From NCBI GenBank assembly GCA_003139545.1, contig PLJC01000018.1, positions 62,148-126,147 on the forward strand: a DNA stretch of 64,000 nt, given 5' to 3'. The position numbers and the translations under genes are program-made. Of the stretch, positions 7,144 through 15,021 are shown in pieces. The notes beneath the pieces were generated by a model. It saw nothing but the letters and a program-made list of their open reading frames with translations, was not told the DNA's origin and did no database searches. Within the stretch, counting starts at the first letter, position 1, and every line of letters starts with the position of its first letter. The stretch comes from Actinomycetota bacterium (GTDB lineage Bacteria; Actinomycetota; Thermoleophilia; Gaiellales; Gaiellaceae).

Positions 7144-9096
7144 ATGGCGCTGTTAGGTCGCGCCGCGCTCCTCCTCAGCTTCGGGCTCGTCGTGTATGCG
7201 CTCGTCGGCGGATCGCTCGCCGCGTGGAAGCGGCGTCGCCGGCTCGCCTTGTCCGCGCAGAACGCGCTCGTCGCATCGTTCGTGACCACGCTCGTGGCCG
7301 CGATCGTGCTGTTCATCGCGCTCGGCCGGCGTGACCTCTCGTTCGTCTACGTCGCGCAACACACGAGTCACTCGCTTCCGCTCGGCTACGCGCTCTCGGC
7401 GTTCTGGGGCGGGCAGGAAGGCTCGCTGCTGCTCTGGCTGCTCGTCCTCACCGGCTATGCGTCGCTCGCCGTCTTGCTGAATCGCCGCTCGCGCGAGCTC
7501 ATCGCATGGACGGTTCCCGTGCTCGGCGGCATCGCCGTCTTCTTCGCCATGATGCTCTGCTTCGTCTCGAGCCCGTTCGCGACAGCGGCAGCTCCTGCGG
7601 ACGGCGCCGGCATGGATCCGAGCCTGCAGAACCCGTACATGCTCGCGCACCCGCCGATGCTGTACCTCGGCTACGTCGGGCTGACGATCCCGTTCGCGTT
7701 CGCGATGGGCGCGCTCCTCGCACGGCGCACCGACGAGCGCTGGATCGTTGCGACGCGGCGGTGGACGCTTGCGGCCTGGACGTTCCTCGGTGTCGGTCAG
7801 CTGCTCGGAGCGCACTGGGCGTATGTCGAGATCGGGTGGGGCGGCTACTACGCCTGGGATCCGGTCGAGAACGCGGCGCTCATGCCGTGGCTCGCGGCCA
7901 CCGCATTCCTGCACTCGGTGATGATCCAGGAGAAGCGCGGCATGCTGAAGATCTGGAACGTGACCCTCGTCTCGCTCGCGTTCTGTCTCTCGATCTTCGG
8001 GACGTTCCTCACGCGCTCCGGTGTCATCAACTCGATCCACTCGTTCTCGCAGAGCTCGCTCGGCGGCTGGTTCCTCGGCTTCTTGGCGCTCGTCATCGTG
8101 TTCTCCGTCGCGCTCATCTACCTGCGCTTGCCGCTGCTGCGTTCGAAGACGAAGCTCGAGTCGCTCGTCTCGCGTGAGGCGACGTTCCTCTACAACAACC
8201 TGTTGCTCGTCGCGCTTGCGCTCACGATCCTGTGGGGCGTCGTCTACCCGCTGCTGACGCAGGCGGTGAACGGCGAGACGCGCTCGGTCTCGAAGCCGTA
8301 CTACGACTTCTTCCTGCACAGCTTCGGGCTCCCGCTCCTCTTGCTGATGGGGATCGGGCCTCTCGTCGCCTGGCGCCGCGCGTCGCTGCGTGCGCTCGGG
8401 AAGACGTTCGCGGTGCCGGCCGCCGTGTCCCTCGTGACCGGGATCGTGCTCCTCGCCCTCGGCTTCGGAAGCTCGACGCCGGGCTTGCTCGCGTACACCT
8501 TCTCCGCGTTCGTGGCCGCGTCGATCGCGCTCGAGTTCATCCGCGGGCGCCGTGCCACGGGCTCGCTGTCGCGTCTCGTCGCGCGCAACCGCCGCCGGTA
8601 CGGCGGCTACATCGTCCACGCGGCGATCGTGCTGCTCGCAATCGGCATCGCGGGCTCGAGCGCGTATCAGACGATTCGCGAGCAGAGTCTCAAGCCCGGC
8701 CAATCGATGCGGGCCGCCGGCTACACGCTCACGTACGTGTCGCTGGGAACAAGGCAGCTGCAGAACGCACAGCAGACGAGCGCCGTCATCGACGTCTCAC
8801 GCGGGGGCTCGCACGTGACGACGCTGCACCCGGGCAAGAGCTGGTTCCCCGTCGAGCAGTCGTCGTCGAACGACGTCTCGATCTATCACGATCCGCGCAG
8901 CCTCGGCGACGTGTACACCATCGCCGACGGCATCTCGAAGAACGGCACGCTCGACCTGAAGGTGCTCGTGAAGCCGCTCGTCAACCTCGTCTGGGCGGCC
9001 GGCTTCGTCTTCGTGTTCGGCTCCCTCGTCGCGATGTGGCCGGACGCCGTCGAGCAGCGCAAGCTCGCCGACCGGTACGCCGCCGTCCCGGTATGA
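7144..9096 (+). CDS. ccmF: Cytochrome c-type biogenesis protein CcmF
   Basis: A 650-residue integral membrane protein with about 14 predicted membrane segments: the haem lyase subunit of System I, joining haem to apocytochrome c. The Trp-rich signatures are present: WGGQEGSLLLW (88-98) and the haem-handling WWD-type segment WGGYYAWDPVENA (232-244). The C-terminal part (from about 510) is an extracytoplasmic domain followed by a last membrane helix at about 610-635, as in CcmF. It lies between ccmE and a ccmI-like gene, and its stop overlaps the next start as ATGA. No ccmA-D or ccmG/H was seen in the window. Confidence 0.92.
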   Translation: MALLGRAALLLSFGLVVYALVGGSLAAWKRRRRLALSAQNALVASFVTTLVAAIVLFIALGRRDLSFVYVAQHTSHSLPLGYALSAFWGGQEGSLLLWLLVLTGYASLAVLLNRRSRELIAWTVPVLGGIAVFFAMMLCFVSSPFATAAAPADGAGMDPSLQNPYMLAHPPMLYLGYVGLTIPFAFAMGALLARRTDERWIVATRRWTLAAWTFLGVGQLLGAHWAYVEIGWGGYYAWDPVENAALMPWLAATAFLHSVMIQEKRGMLKIWNVTLVSLAFCLSIFGTFLTRSGVINSIHSFSQSSLGGWFLGFLALVIVFSVALIYLRLPLLRSKTKLESLVSREATFLYNNLLLVALALTILWGVVYPLLTQAVNGETRSVSKPYYDFFLHSFGLPLLLLMGIGPLVAWRRASLRALGKTFAVPAAVSLVTGIVLLALGFGSSTPGLLAYTFSAFVAASIALEFIRGRRATGSLSRLVARNRRRYGGYIVHAAIVLLAIGIAGSSAYQTIREQSLKPGQSMRAAGYTLTYVSLGTRQLQNAQQTSAVIDVSRGGSHVTTLHPGKSWFPVEQSSSNDVSIYHDPRSLGDVYTIADGISKNGTLDLKVLVKPLVNLVWAAGFVFVFGSLVAMWPDAVEQRKLADRYAAVPV

Positions 9097-9419
9097 CCCT
9101 CGCGCTCGTGCTCGGCGGCATCCTCGCGGTGCTCGCCGTGGTCGCGGTCGCGCGGCCGTTCCTGCGCGAGCCGGCCCCGGAGAGCGATGCCCTCGACGAA
9201 CCGGGCGAGCTCGAGCGCCGGCGGCTGACACTCGCCGAGGAGCGCGATCAGGCCCTCGCCGCGCTGAAGGAGCTCGAGTTCGACCATCGCACGGGCAAGG
9301 TCTCCGACGACGACTACCGCGTTCTCCTGGGGCCGCTGCGGCGGCGTGCGGCCGAGGCGTTACGCGCGCTGGAACCGCGGGCAGAAGCCCGTCATGCCCG
9401 CGTCGCACGACCACGCTGA
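9093..9419 (+). CDS. CcmI-like membrane protein (N-terminal domain only)
   Basis: A 108-residue protein with one N-terminal membrane helix (residues 2-24) and a cytoplasmic helical part. The segment RRRLTLAEERDQALAALKEL (42-61) and then EFDHRTGKVSDDDY (62-75) resembles the first soluble segment of CcmI/CcmH proteins, where such a helix follows the anchor. The TPR part of full CcmI is absent. The start overlaps the ccmF stop (ATGA), which supports a cytochrome c maturation role. It may help deliver apocytochrome c; that is inference from position and this short motif. Confidence 0.65.
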   Translation: MTLALVLGGILAVLAVVAVARPFLREPAPESDALDEPGELERRRLTLAEERDQALAALKELEFDHRTGKVSDDDYRVLLGPLRRRAAEALRALEPRAEARHARVARPR

Positions 9420-10020
9420 CCAGCCCACCAGGCGCGTCCCGCTGCCACCCGATGAGACGGGACCGGTTCCTGTCTCGTTCGCCCGTGCGGAGCCGCGGTG
9501 GGTCGGCGTGCCGCCGCCGCTTCTCCTGCTCGGGCTCGCGGTCTTCTCGTTCGCGCTCGCCGTCGCGCTCTTCGCCGGCGGGAGCTGGCCTGCCGGTCTC
9601 ATTCTGCTCGGGCTCGCGGCGCTGTTCACAGCGGCGTTCCTGGAGATTGCGCGCCGTCGGCCCTCGGACGCCGTCATCGGCGCTCGTTCCTGGGCACGCC
9701 CGAGGCTGGAGCTCCTACTTGCGCGGTCGAGCACGATGGCGGACGCACAGCGCCTGCGCGGCGACCAGGCGGTGATCGAGGTCGAGCGGCAGGCGGCGCT
9801 CCTGCGCCTCGGCGAGGCCGTCCAGAGCGAAGACAAAGCCGCAGCCACGGCGGCGCGGGAACGGCTGGCCGAGCTCGACCGAGCCGAGGAAGCGCTGCAC
9901 GGCCGGCTGGCGGCTCGGCTCACCCAGGCGGATGAGCGCGTGAGGCGCGTCCGGATGTCCATCCAGCAGACGGTGATCGCCCGGCCTTCGGACGACGATT
10001 CCCACCGTCCAGCTGCGTAG
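9394..10020 (+). CDS. Hypothetical membrane protein with a C-terminal coiled coil
   Basis: A 208-residue protein with a proline-rich N-terminus, two membrane segments (about residues 43-64 and 66-86), and a long amphipathic helical tail from about 110 to 190, rich in Ala, Arg, Glu and Leu, that should form a coiled coil. The ATG at 9394 lies 26 nt inside the ccmI-like gene, so it is probably co-transcribed with the cytochrome c genes. I recognise no family. Confidence 0.6.
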   Translation: MPASHDHADQPTRRVPLPPDETGPVPVSFARAEPRWVGVPPPLLLLGLAVFSFALAVALFAGGSWPAGLILLGLAALFTAAFLEIARRRPSDAVIGARSWARPRLELLLARSSTMADAQRLRGDQAVIEVERQAALLRLGEAVQSEDKAAATAARERLAELDRAEEALHGRLAARLTQADERVRRVRMSIQQTVIARPSDDDSHRPAA

Positions 10021-10031
10021 AGTTCGCTGAC

Positions 10032-10065
10032 GGGGCAGGGACGCGGGGCGTCCCGACGAAACCCC
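10032..10065 (+). promoter_or_regulatory. Possible structured leader before the M23 peptidase gene
   Basis: A 6-bp stem GGGACG/CGTCCC (10038-10043 with 10049-10054) carries a CGGGG loop. The CCCC at 10062-10065 can pair with that loop, giving an H-type pseudoknot, or with GGGG at 10032-10035, closing an outer stem. The structure ends 7 nt before the ATG at 10073. Pure inspection; no match to a named riboswitch. Confidence 0.25.
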
Positions 10066-10072
10066 TCTTTTG

Positions 10073-11272
10073 ATGGCCAGACGCGTCGTTGTCCTTCTCA
10101 TCCTCGGATTCGCCCTCGTAGCCGCGCCGGCCTTCGGCGGAGACAACCTCGGGCAGCAGAAGGCGAGCCTCGACGCGAAGCTCGCGTCGGTGCAGGCGAA
10201 AATCGCCGCCGCACGCACGCGGGAGTCGGCCCTGAACACGCAGATCGGCGGCCTGACGTCGCAGATCCAGACGCTCGAGACGCGCGTCGGCGGCGTCTCC
10301 TCGAAACTGTCGTCGCTCCGCGCCGACCTCGCGCTGCACCAGCGGCGTCTGAGCACGCTCAACCGCCTGTATGCGGTGCAGACGTCGCGCTTCACCGACC
10401 TGCGGCACGAGTACTCGCTCGCGGTCATCCGGCTCGACAACCGTCTCGTGTCCATCTACAAGCAGTCGGAGCCCGGAACGATCGATCTCATCCTGCAGGC
10501 GAAGAGCTTCCAGGACGTGCTCGACGAGCTCAACTACCTCGGACTGCTCGCGAAGGCGGACAACACGATCGCGACGCAGGTGCAGACCGCAAAGATCCAG
10601 GTCGCCGCGGCGCGCAAGAAGACGGCTTTGGTCCGGCAGACGGTCGAGGACGAGGCGAACAAGATCAACGCCTACGTGCAGCAGGAGGCGTTCCTGCGCA
10701 GCTCGCTGCTCGCCAACCAGGGCAAGCTCACGGGGGCGAAGGCGGGCAAGTCGCACGCGCTCCTGGAGACGAAGGCGCAGGAAGAGGCGGCGCAGCAGGA
10801 ATCGGATGCGATCCAGGCGGCGAGCGCGGCGATCGAGGCGAAGATCCGCGCGGCGACAGCAGCGCCGGGCGACAATCCGAGCGGCACGGTCGCGACGCCG
10901 AGCGCGGCCGGCCTCATCTGGCCGGTGCAGGGCCCGATCACGAGCCCGTTCGGCCCGCGCTGGGGCGGCTTCCACCCGGGCATCGACATCGGCGTCCCGG
11001 AAGGCACGCCGATCCATGCCGCGGCGGCCGGCACCGTCATCTACTGCGGGTGGGAGAGCGGCTACGGCAACCTCGTCGTCATCGACCACCACAACGGCCT
11101 CGCGACCGCGTACGGGCATCAATCGAAGATCGAAGTGAGCTGTAACGAGAACGTCGCGCAGGGCCAGGTGATCGGGCTCTCCGGCTGCACCGGCTTCTGC
11201 ACCGGCCCGCATCTGCACTTCGAGGTGCGCGTGAACGGCACGCCCGTGGACCCGCTCGGCTACTTGCCGTAG
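10073..11272 (+). CDS. Peptidoglycan hydrolase/activator with coiled coil and M23 peptidase domain
   Basis: A 399-residue exported protein of the EnvC/NlpD-like type. A Sec signal peptide covers residues 1-22, ending at APAFGG. A coiled coil runs from about 25 to 260, interrupted around 140-170. The C-terminal M23 domain (about 285-395) has the LytM ligands in FHPGIDIG and GPHLHFEVR, so it may be an active endopeptidase. Four cysteines in the domain (YCGW, VSCN, SGCTGFC) could make disulfides. The ATG at 10073 is chosen over a TTG one codon upstream. It would act on septal or lateral cell wall. Confidence 0.88.
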   Translation: MARRVVVLLILGFALVAAPAFGGDNLGQQKASLDAKLASVQAKIAAARTRESALNTQIGGLTSQIQTLETRVGGVSSKLSSLRADLALHQRRLSTLNRLYAVQTSRFTDLRHEYSLAVIRLDNRLVSIYKQSEPGTIDLILQAKSFQDVLDELNYLGLLAKADNTIATQVQTAKIQVAAARKKTALVRQTVEDEANKINAYVQQEAFLRSSLLANQGKLTGAKAGKSHALLETKAQEEAAQQESDAIQAASAAIEAKIRAATAAPGDNPSGTVATPSAAGLIWPVQGPITSPFGPRWGGFHPGIDIGVPEGTPIHAAAAGTVIYCGWESGYGNLVVIDHHNGLATAYGHQSKIEVSCNENVAQGQVIGLSGCTGFCTGPHLHFEVRVNGTPVDPLGYLP

Positions 11273-11275
11273 CTC

Positions 11276-12568
11276 TCAGATGACGTACGAGGCAAGCAGG
11301 TAGACGTTCAGCCCGGCGATGAGGGCCGAGATGGCGATCGCCGCCGCGCTCATCAGGCGGCTGTTGACCTGGAGGCCCATCACGTCCCGCCGGCGCGTGA
11401 GGAGGACGAGCGGGATGAGGGCGAACGGGATTCCGAACGAGAGGACGACCTGGCTGAGGACGAGCGCGTTCGTCGGGCTGACGCCGATCGCGAGCACGAC
11501 GAGCGCCGGGATCATCGTCACCGCTCGCCGAAGCATGAGCGGGATGCGCAGGTTGACGAAGCCGGCCATCACGACCTGCCCGGCGTACGTGCCAACGCTC
11601 GACGAGGACGCGCCCGAGGCGAGCAGCGCGACCGCGAACGCGAGTGCTGCGGTTCCGCCGACGAGGCGGCCGAGCTCTGCATGCGCTTGTGGAATCGTGC
11701 TCAGCCCGGACAGTGCCGGCGTGTGGAAGAGCTTCGCCGCCACCGCCAGCATGGAGAGGTTGATGACCCCGGCGAGGCCGAGAGCGATGATGACGTCCAG
11801 CCGCTCGAACCGGAGGATGCGCGCTCGTTCCCCGTCGTTATGCGCCGGCGTGCGGCCCTGCGTCAGGGCTGAGTGGAGGTAGATCGCGTGCGGCATCACC
11901 GTCGCGCCGACGATCCCGACGGCGAGATAGATGGAGGAGCCGCCGGCGAGGTGGGGGATGAACGTGCCACGCAGCGACCCACTGGCCGACGGGCCGATCT
12001 TCAGCGTCTCGTACAGGAAGCCGAGGAAGATGATCCCGAGCAGCCCGGTGATCGCGAGCTCGAAGCGGCGGAAGCCGTGTCGCTGCAGCTCGAGGATCCC
12101 GAACGCGAGAAAGCCGGTCATGATGCCGGCCGGGAACAGCGGGACGTGGAAGAGGAGGTTGAGGCCGAGCGCGGCGCCGAGGAACTCGGCGATGTCGGTC
12201 GACATCGCCATCACCTCCGCCTGCACCCAGAGGCCGCGGCTGACCCAGCGCGGATAGTGCGTGCGGCACAGCTCCGGCAGGTTGCGGTCGGTGGCGATCC
12301 CGAGCTTCGCCGACAGGTACTGGATCAGCATCGCCATGAGGTTCGCGGCGAGGACGACCCAGAGCAGCAGGTAGCCGTACTTCGCTCCGCCCTGCACGTT
12401 GGTGGCGAAGTTGCCGGGGTCGACGTACGCGATCGCGGCGACGAAGGCCGGGCCGAGCATCGCGAGCGTCGCGCGCAGCCGACCCTTGGCGAGGACGGCT
12501 TCGAGCGGGCTGAGACCGCCGGGACGGTCGAGGACGACGGTTGCGGTGTCGGCGGGAGGCGGCGTCAT
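11276..12568 (-). CDS. mntH: Nramp-family divalent metal transporter MntH
   Basis: A 430-residue, 11-helix inner-membrane transporter that takes up Mn2+ (and possibly Fe2+) with protons. The Nramp metal-site motif is present in helix 1 as DPGN (50-53) and in helix 6 as MPHAIYLHS. The start codon overlaps the stop of the upstream DtxR/MntR-type regulator gene (ATGA), so the transporter is probably under that regulator. This pairing, and the lack of any siderophore gene nearby, favours manganese as the physiological metal. Confidence 0.93.
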   Translation of the reverse strand: MTPPPADTATVVLDRPGGLSPLEAVLAKGRLRATLAMLGPAFVAAIAYVDPGNFATNVQGGAKYGYLLLWVVLAANLMAMLIQYLSAKLGIATDRNLPELCRTHYPRWVSRGLWVQAEVMAMSTDIAEFLGAALGLNLLFHVPLFPAGIMTGFLAFGILELQRHGFRRFELAITGLLGIIFLGFLYETLKIGPSASGSLRGTFIPHLAGGSSIYLAVGIVGATVMPHAIYLHSALTQGRTPAHNDGERARILRFERLDVIIALGLAGVINLSMLAVAAKLFHTPALSGLSTIPQAHAELGRLVGGTAALAFAVALLASGASSSSVGTYAGQVVMAGFVNLRIPLMLRRAVTMIPALVVLAIGVSPTNALVLSQVVLSFGIPFALIPLVLLTRRRDVMGLQVNSRLMSAAAIAISALIAGLNVYLLASYVI

Positions 12569-13224
12569 GCGGTGACCCGCATCGCGCGGGCGAGCACCGC
12601 TCCGAGCACGTGCTCGTCGGCCGCGACGCGGACGTACAGGGGGCCGTCGAACGGTTGCCGGTCGACCACCTCGATGGCTGCGCCCGGGGCGATCCCGCGC
12701 TCGCTGAGGAAGCGGAGCATCGCCGGATCGGAGTCCGAGACGCGCACGAACGTGCCCTGCTCGCCCGGCTCGAGCGCATAGAGGCTGCGGCTCTCGTCCG
12801 CCGGCACGGTCAGCTCCCGGCTCGGAATCGGGTCGCCATGTGGGTCGAACGCCGGGTCACCGAGCTTGGCGGCGATCAGCTCCTCGAGCTCCTCGGAGAG
12901 GACGTGCTCGAGCACCTCCGCCTCCGCGTGGACCTCGTCCCAGCTCATCCCGAGGTTCTCCACGAGGAAGAGCTCGAGCAGGCGGTGGTGGCGGACGACC
13001 TCGAGCGCGACGCGCGTGCCGTGCTCGGTGAGGCGCACGCCGCGGTACGGCTCGTGCTCGACGAGGCCGAGGGCGGTCAGCTTCGACAGCATCCCGGAGA
13101 CCGAGGCGGGGCGGACGTCGAGCCGTTCAGCGAGCGCCGTGGTCGTCACGGAGCCCTCACCGGCTTCGAGGGTGTAGATCGCCTTGACGTAATCCTCGAC
13201 GGCAGCCGTGACACTTTCAGGCAT
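12565..13224 (-). CDS. mntR: DtxR/MntR-family metal-dependent transcriptional repressor
   Basis: A 219-residue regulator with an N-terminal winged helix (recognition part RPASVSGMLSKLTALGLV, about 38-55), a dimerisation/metal domain carrying His and Glu ligands (VRHHRLLELFLVE, about 77-89; HAEAEVLEHVLSEE, about 98-111) and a C-terminal SH3/FeoA-like domain from about 150. Length matches three-domain IdeR/DtxR proteins. It is coupled to mntH by an ATGA overlap, which points to Mn2+ sensing, but IdeR-like iron sensing cannot be excluded. A candidate operator sits on its own promoter. Confidence 0.88.
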   Translation of the reverse strand: MPESVTAAVEDYVKAIYTLEAGEGSVTTTALAERLDVRPASVSGMLSKLTALGLVEHEPYRGVRLTEHGTRVALEVVRHHRLLELFLVENLGMSWDEVHAEAEVLEHVLSEELEELIAAKLGDPAFDPHGDPIPSRELTVPADESRSLYALEPGEQGTFVRVSDSDPAMLRFLSERGIAPGAAIEVVDRQPFDGPLYVRVAADEHVLGAVLARAMRVTA

Positions 13225-13225
13225 G

Positions 13226-13243
13226 CCTAAACTGTAGCTGAGG
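13226..13243 (-). promoter_or_regulatory. Leaderless promoter and candidate operator of mntR-mntH
   Basis: On the minus strand CCTCAGCTACAGTTTAGG is an imperfect dyad (CCTnAnCT on each side, 6 of 9 positions) and contains the -10 hexamer TACAGT (13231-13236), 6 nt from the ATG at 13224. A repressor bound here would cover the transcription start, so autoregulation is likely. Inference from position. Confidence 0.4.
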
Positions 13244-13253
13244 AAGGGCTAGT

Positions 13254-13793
13254 TCAGACGGAGCGAAGCAGCCGCAGGTCGGGCAGCTGGCGCCACCGTT
13301 CCTCGAGGTCGAAGCCGTAGCCGACGAAGAGCTCGTCGGGCACGACGAAGCCGACGTAGCGCACCGGGATGTCCTCCACGAGGCGCCGGTACGGCCGGTC
13401 GAGTAGCGTGACCGCGTTGATCGAGCGCGGCCGGCGCAGCTCGAAGGTGCGGACGAGGTAGTTGAGCGTCAGGCCGGTGTCGACCACGTCCTCGACGACG
13501 AGCACGTCACGGTCGAGGACGTCCAGGTCGAGATCCTTGAGGACGCGGATCTGCTCGTGGCCGCCCATCTGGGCACTCCCGTAGCCGGCGAGCTCCACGA
13601 AGTCGAGCCCGTGCAGGATCGGGATGGCGCGGGAGAGATCGGCGAGGAAGACGAGGCTCGCCTTCAGCGAGCCGACGAGGATCGGCTCGAGACCGGCGTA
13701 GTCGCGGGCGATCTCGGCGCCGAGCTCGCGCACGCGGGTGGCCAGCTCCTCGGCCGAGAGGTAGACGTCTCCGATCCGAGGGTCGAGCTCTAT
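13254..13793 (-). CDS. hpt: Hypoxanthine phosphoribosyltransferase
   Basis: A purine-salvage enzyme that makes IMP or GMP from hypoxanthine or guanine and PRPP. The PRPP loop VLVVEDVVDTGLTL and the early LKASLVFLADL strand-helix are typical. The conserved N-terminus (VYLSAEELATRVRELGAEIA) lies upstream of the first canonical start, a GTG at 13733. The reading frame is open to an ATA at 13791-13793 that overlaps the previous gene's stop as ATAG; from there the protein is 179 residues, normal for the family. I therefore place the start at the ATA, with the start itself uncertain. It shares an operon with the PD-(D/E)xK gene. Confidence 0.85.
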   Translation of the reverse strand: MELDPRIGDVYLSAEELATRVRELGAEIARDYAGLEPILVGSLKASLVFLADLSRAIPILHGLDFVELAGYGSAQMGGHEQIRVLKDLDLDVLDRDVLVVEDVVDTGLTLNYLVRTFELRRPRSINAVTLLDRPYRRLVEDIPVRYVGFVVPDELFVGYGFDLEERWRQLPDLRLLRSV

Positions 13794-14158
13794 GACGCCA
13801 GGTCGAGATGGAAGTGCTGCGCCAGCCGTTCCAGATCCCGCTTGTAGAAGAGCTTCACCCTGACCTCAGGGTAGCGGGCGCGGAGCTTGCGCAGCTTCCG
13901 GTTCTTGCGGGTCACGAGCGACTGTTTCATGAGCGTCAGCTCGACGTAGAGATCCTGGTCGGGGAGGTAGAAGTCGGGCGCGAACGCCTCGAGCACTCGG
14001 CCGTTCTCGTCCTCCTCGAGGACGAAGGTCCGCGGCTCGTACTCCCACGGCACGCCGTAGTAGTCGAGGACTTTCGCGCACTCGAGCTCCGCCTGGCTGG
14101 CGAAGCGCGGCGGCTCGGAGCCGCGGAAGGCCTGGAAAACCGGGGTAACAAGCCCCAT
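13790..14158 (-). CDS. PD-(D/E)xK-like protein of unknown function
   Basis: A 122-residue protein with what looks like a restriction-endonuclease-like core: an early Glu (QAELECAK, Glu24), PD at 61-62 (APDFYLP), and ELTLMK at 73-78, which match the D...ExK pattern of nuclease folds. The C-terminus continues as a basic helix and strand (TRKNRKLRKLR, VKLFYKRD). No DNA target or partner is evident. It is followed by hpt with an overlapping stop/start. A nuclease activity is inference from the motif only; a purely nucleotide-binding role is possible. Confidence 0.6.
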   Translation of the reverse strand: MGLVTPVFQAFRGSEPPRFASQAELECAKVLDYYGVPWEYEPRTFVLEEDENGRVLEAFAPDFYLPDQDLYVELTLMKQSLVTRKNRKLRKLRARYPEVRVKLFYKRDLERLAQHFHLDLAS

Positions 14159-14201
14159 CTGAAGGTCAAGGTAGCGATCGGGTCGGACGGTGAAACGGCC
14201 G

Positions 14202-14207
14202 TAGACT
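14202..14207 (+). promoter_or_regulatory. -10 element of the cDPG operon, leaderless
   Basis: TAGACT, 7 nt before the ATG at 14215, where the four-gene operon begins. Confidence 0.45.
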
Positions 14208-14214
14208 TTCGCCC

Positions 14215-15021
14215 ATGACGGGGAAGAACGGGAACGTGTTCACGCTCGTCCAGCTGTCCGACCTGCATTGCGGGACGCAGTTCTTCCTCCCGAACCTGCT
14301 CGAGCGCGCGATCGCGGAGGTGAACGAGCTCGTCCCCGACGTCGTCGTCATCTCCGGCGACCTGACCACGCACGGCTTCAAGGACGAGTACGCGCTCGCG
14401 AAGCGGTACCTCGACACGATCGAGTGCGAGTCGATCGTCGTCATCCCCGGCAACCACGACTCGCGCAATGTCGGCTACGTCCACTTCGAGGAGCTCTTCG
14501 GCGATCGCAACTCCGTGCTGCGTCTCAACGGCGTCGCGATCGTCGCGGTCGACTCCACCGAGCCCGACCTCGACAACGGGCAGATCGGACGCGGCCGCTA
14601 CCCCTGGATCGCGGAGCAGTTCGCCGAGCCCGCCGACCTGCGCGTGTTCGTTCTCCACCATCACCTGCTGCCGGTGCCGGGAACCGGTCGTGAGCGCAAC
14701 ATCGTCAACGACGCGGGCGACGCGGTCGAGACGCTGCAGCACGCAGACGTCGATCTCGTGCTGTGCGGGCACAAGCACGTTCCCTATGCCTGGCAGCTGG
14801 AAGGGCTCTTCATCGTCAATGCCGGCACCGTGTCGTCGTCGCGCCTGCGCGGGCACGGACGGCCCTGTTACAACGTCGTCGAGGTCGACGGCACCCACGT
14901 GGACGTGTGGCGGCGGTACCCGTTCCACGGGCAGGAGAAGATCATCCAGTTCTCGACCGACACGAAGACGTACGAGAAGTACACCGCGCGCATCGAGGGC
15001 GAGGTGACGACGACGCGGTGA
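14215..15021 (+). CDS. Calcineurin-like metallophosphoesterase
   Basis: A 268-residue binuclear metallophosphoesterase. All five blocks of metal ligands can be read: DLH (16-18), GD (48-49), GNHD (79-82), the HHH at 148-150 and GHKH (185-188). The class hydrolyses phosphomonoesters or diesters, including cyclic nucleotides. It is the first gene of an operon with the cyclic 2,3-diphosphoglycerate synthetase, 2-phosphoglycerate kinase and GlpX genes, so a phosphoglycerate or cyclic phosphate ester is a reasonable substrate guess, not a demonstrated one. Its stop overlaps the next start (GTGA). Confidence 0.9.
   Translation: MTGKNGNVFTLVQLSDLHCGTQFFLPNLLERAIAEVNELVPDVVVISGDLTTHGFKDEYALAKRYLDTIECESIVVIPGNHDSRNVGYVHFEELFGDRNSVLRLNGVAIVAVDSTEPDLDNGQIGRGRYPWIAEQFAEPADLRVFVLHHHLLPVPGTGRERNIVNDAGDAVETLQHADVDLVLCGHKHVPYAWQLEGLFIVNAGTVSSSRLRGHGRPCYNVVEVDGTHVDVWRRYPFHGQEKIIQFSTDTKTYEKYTARIEGEVTTTR

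Noticed and set aside
10021..10072. c-di-AMP riboswitch upstream of the peptidoglycan hydrolase
   Set aside because: Only about 50 nt are available and the conserved cores of that riboswitch are not seen.
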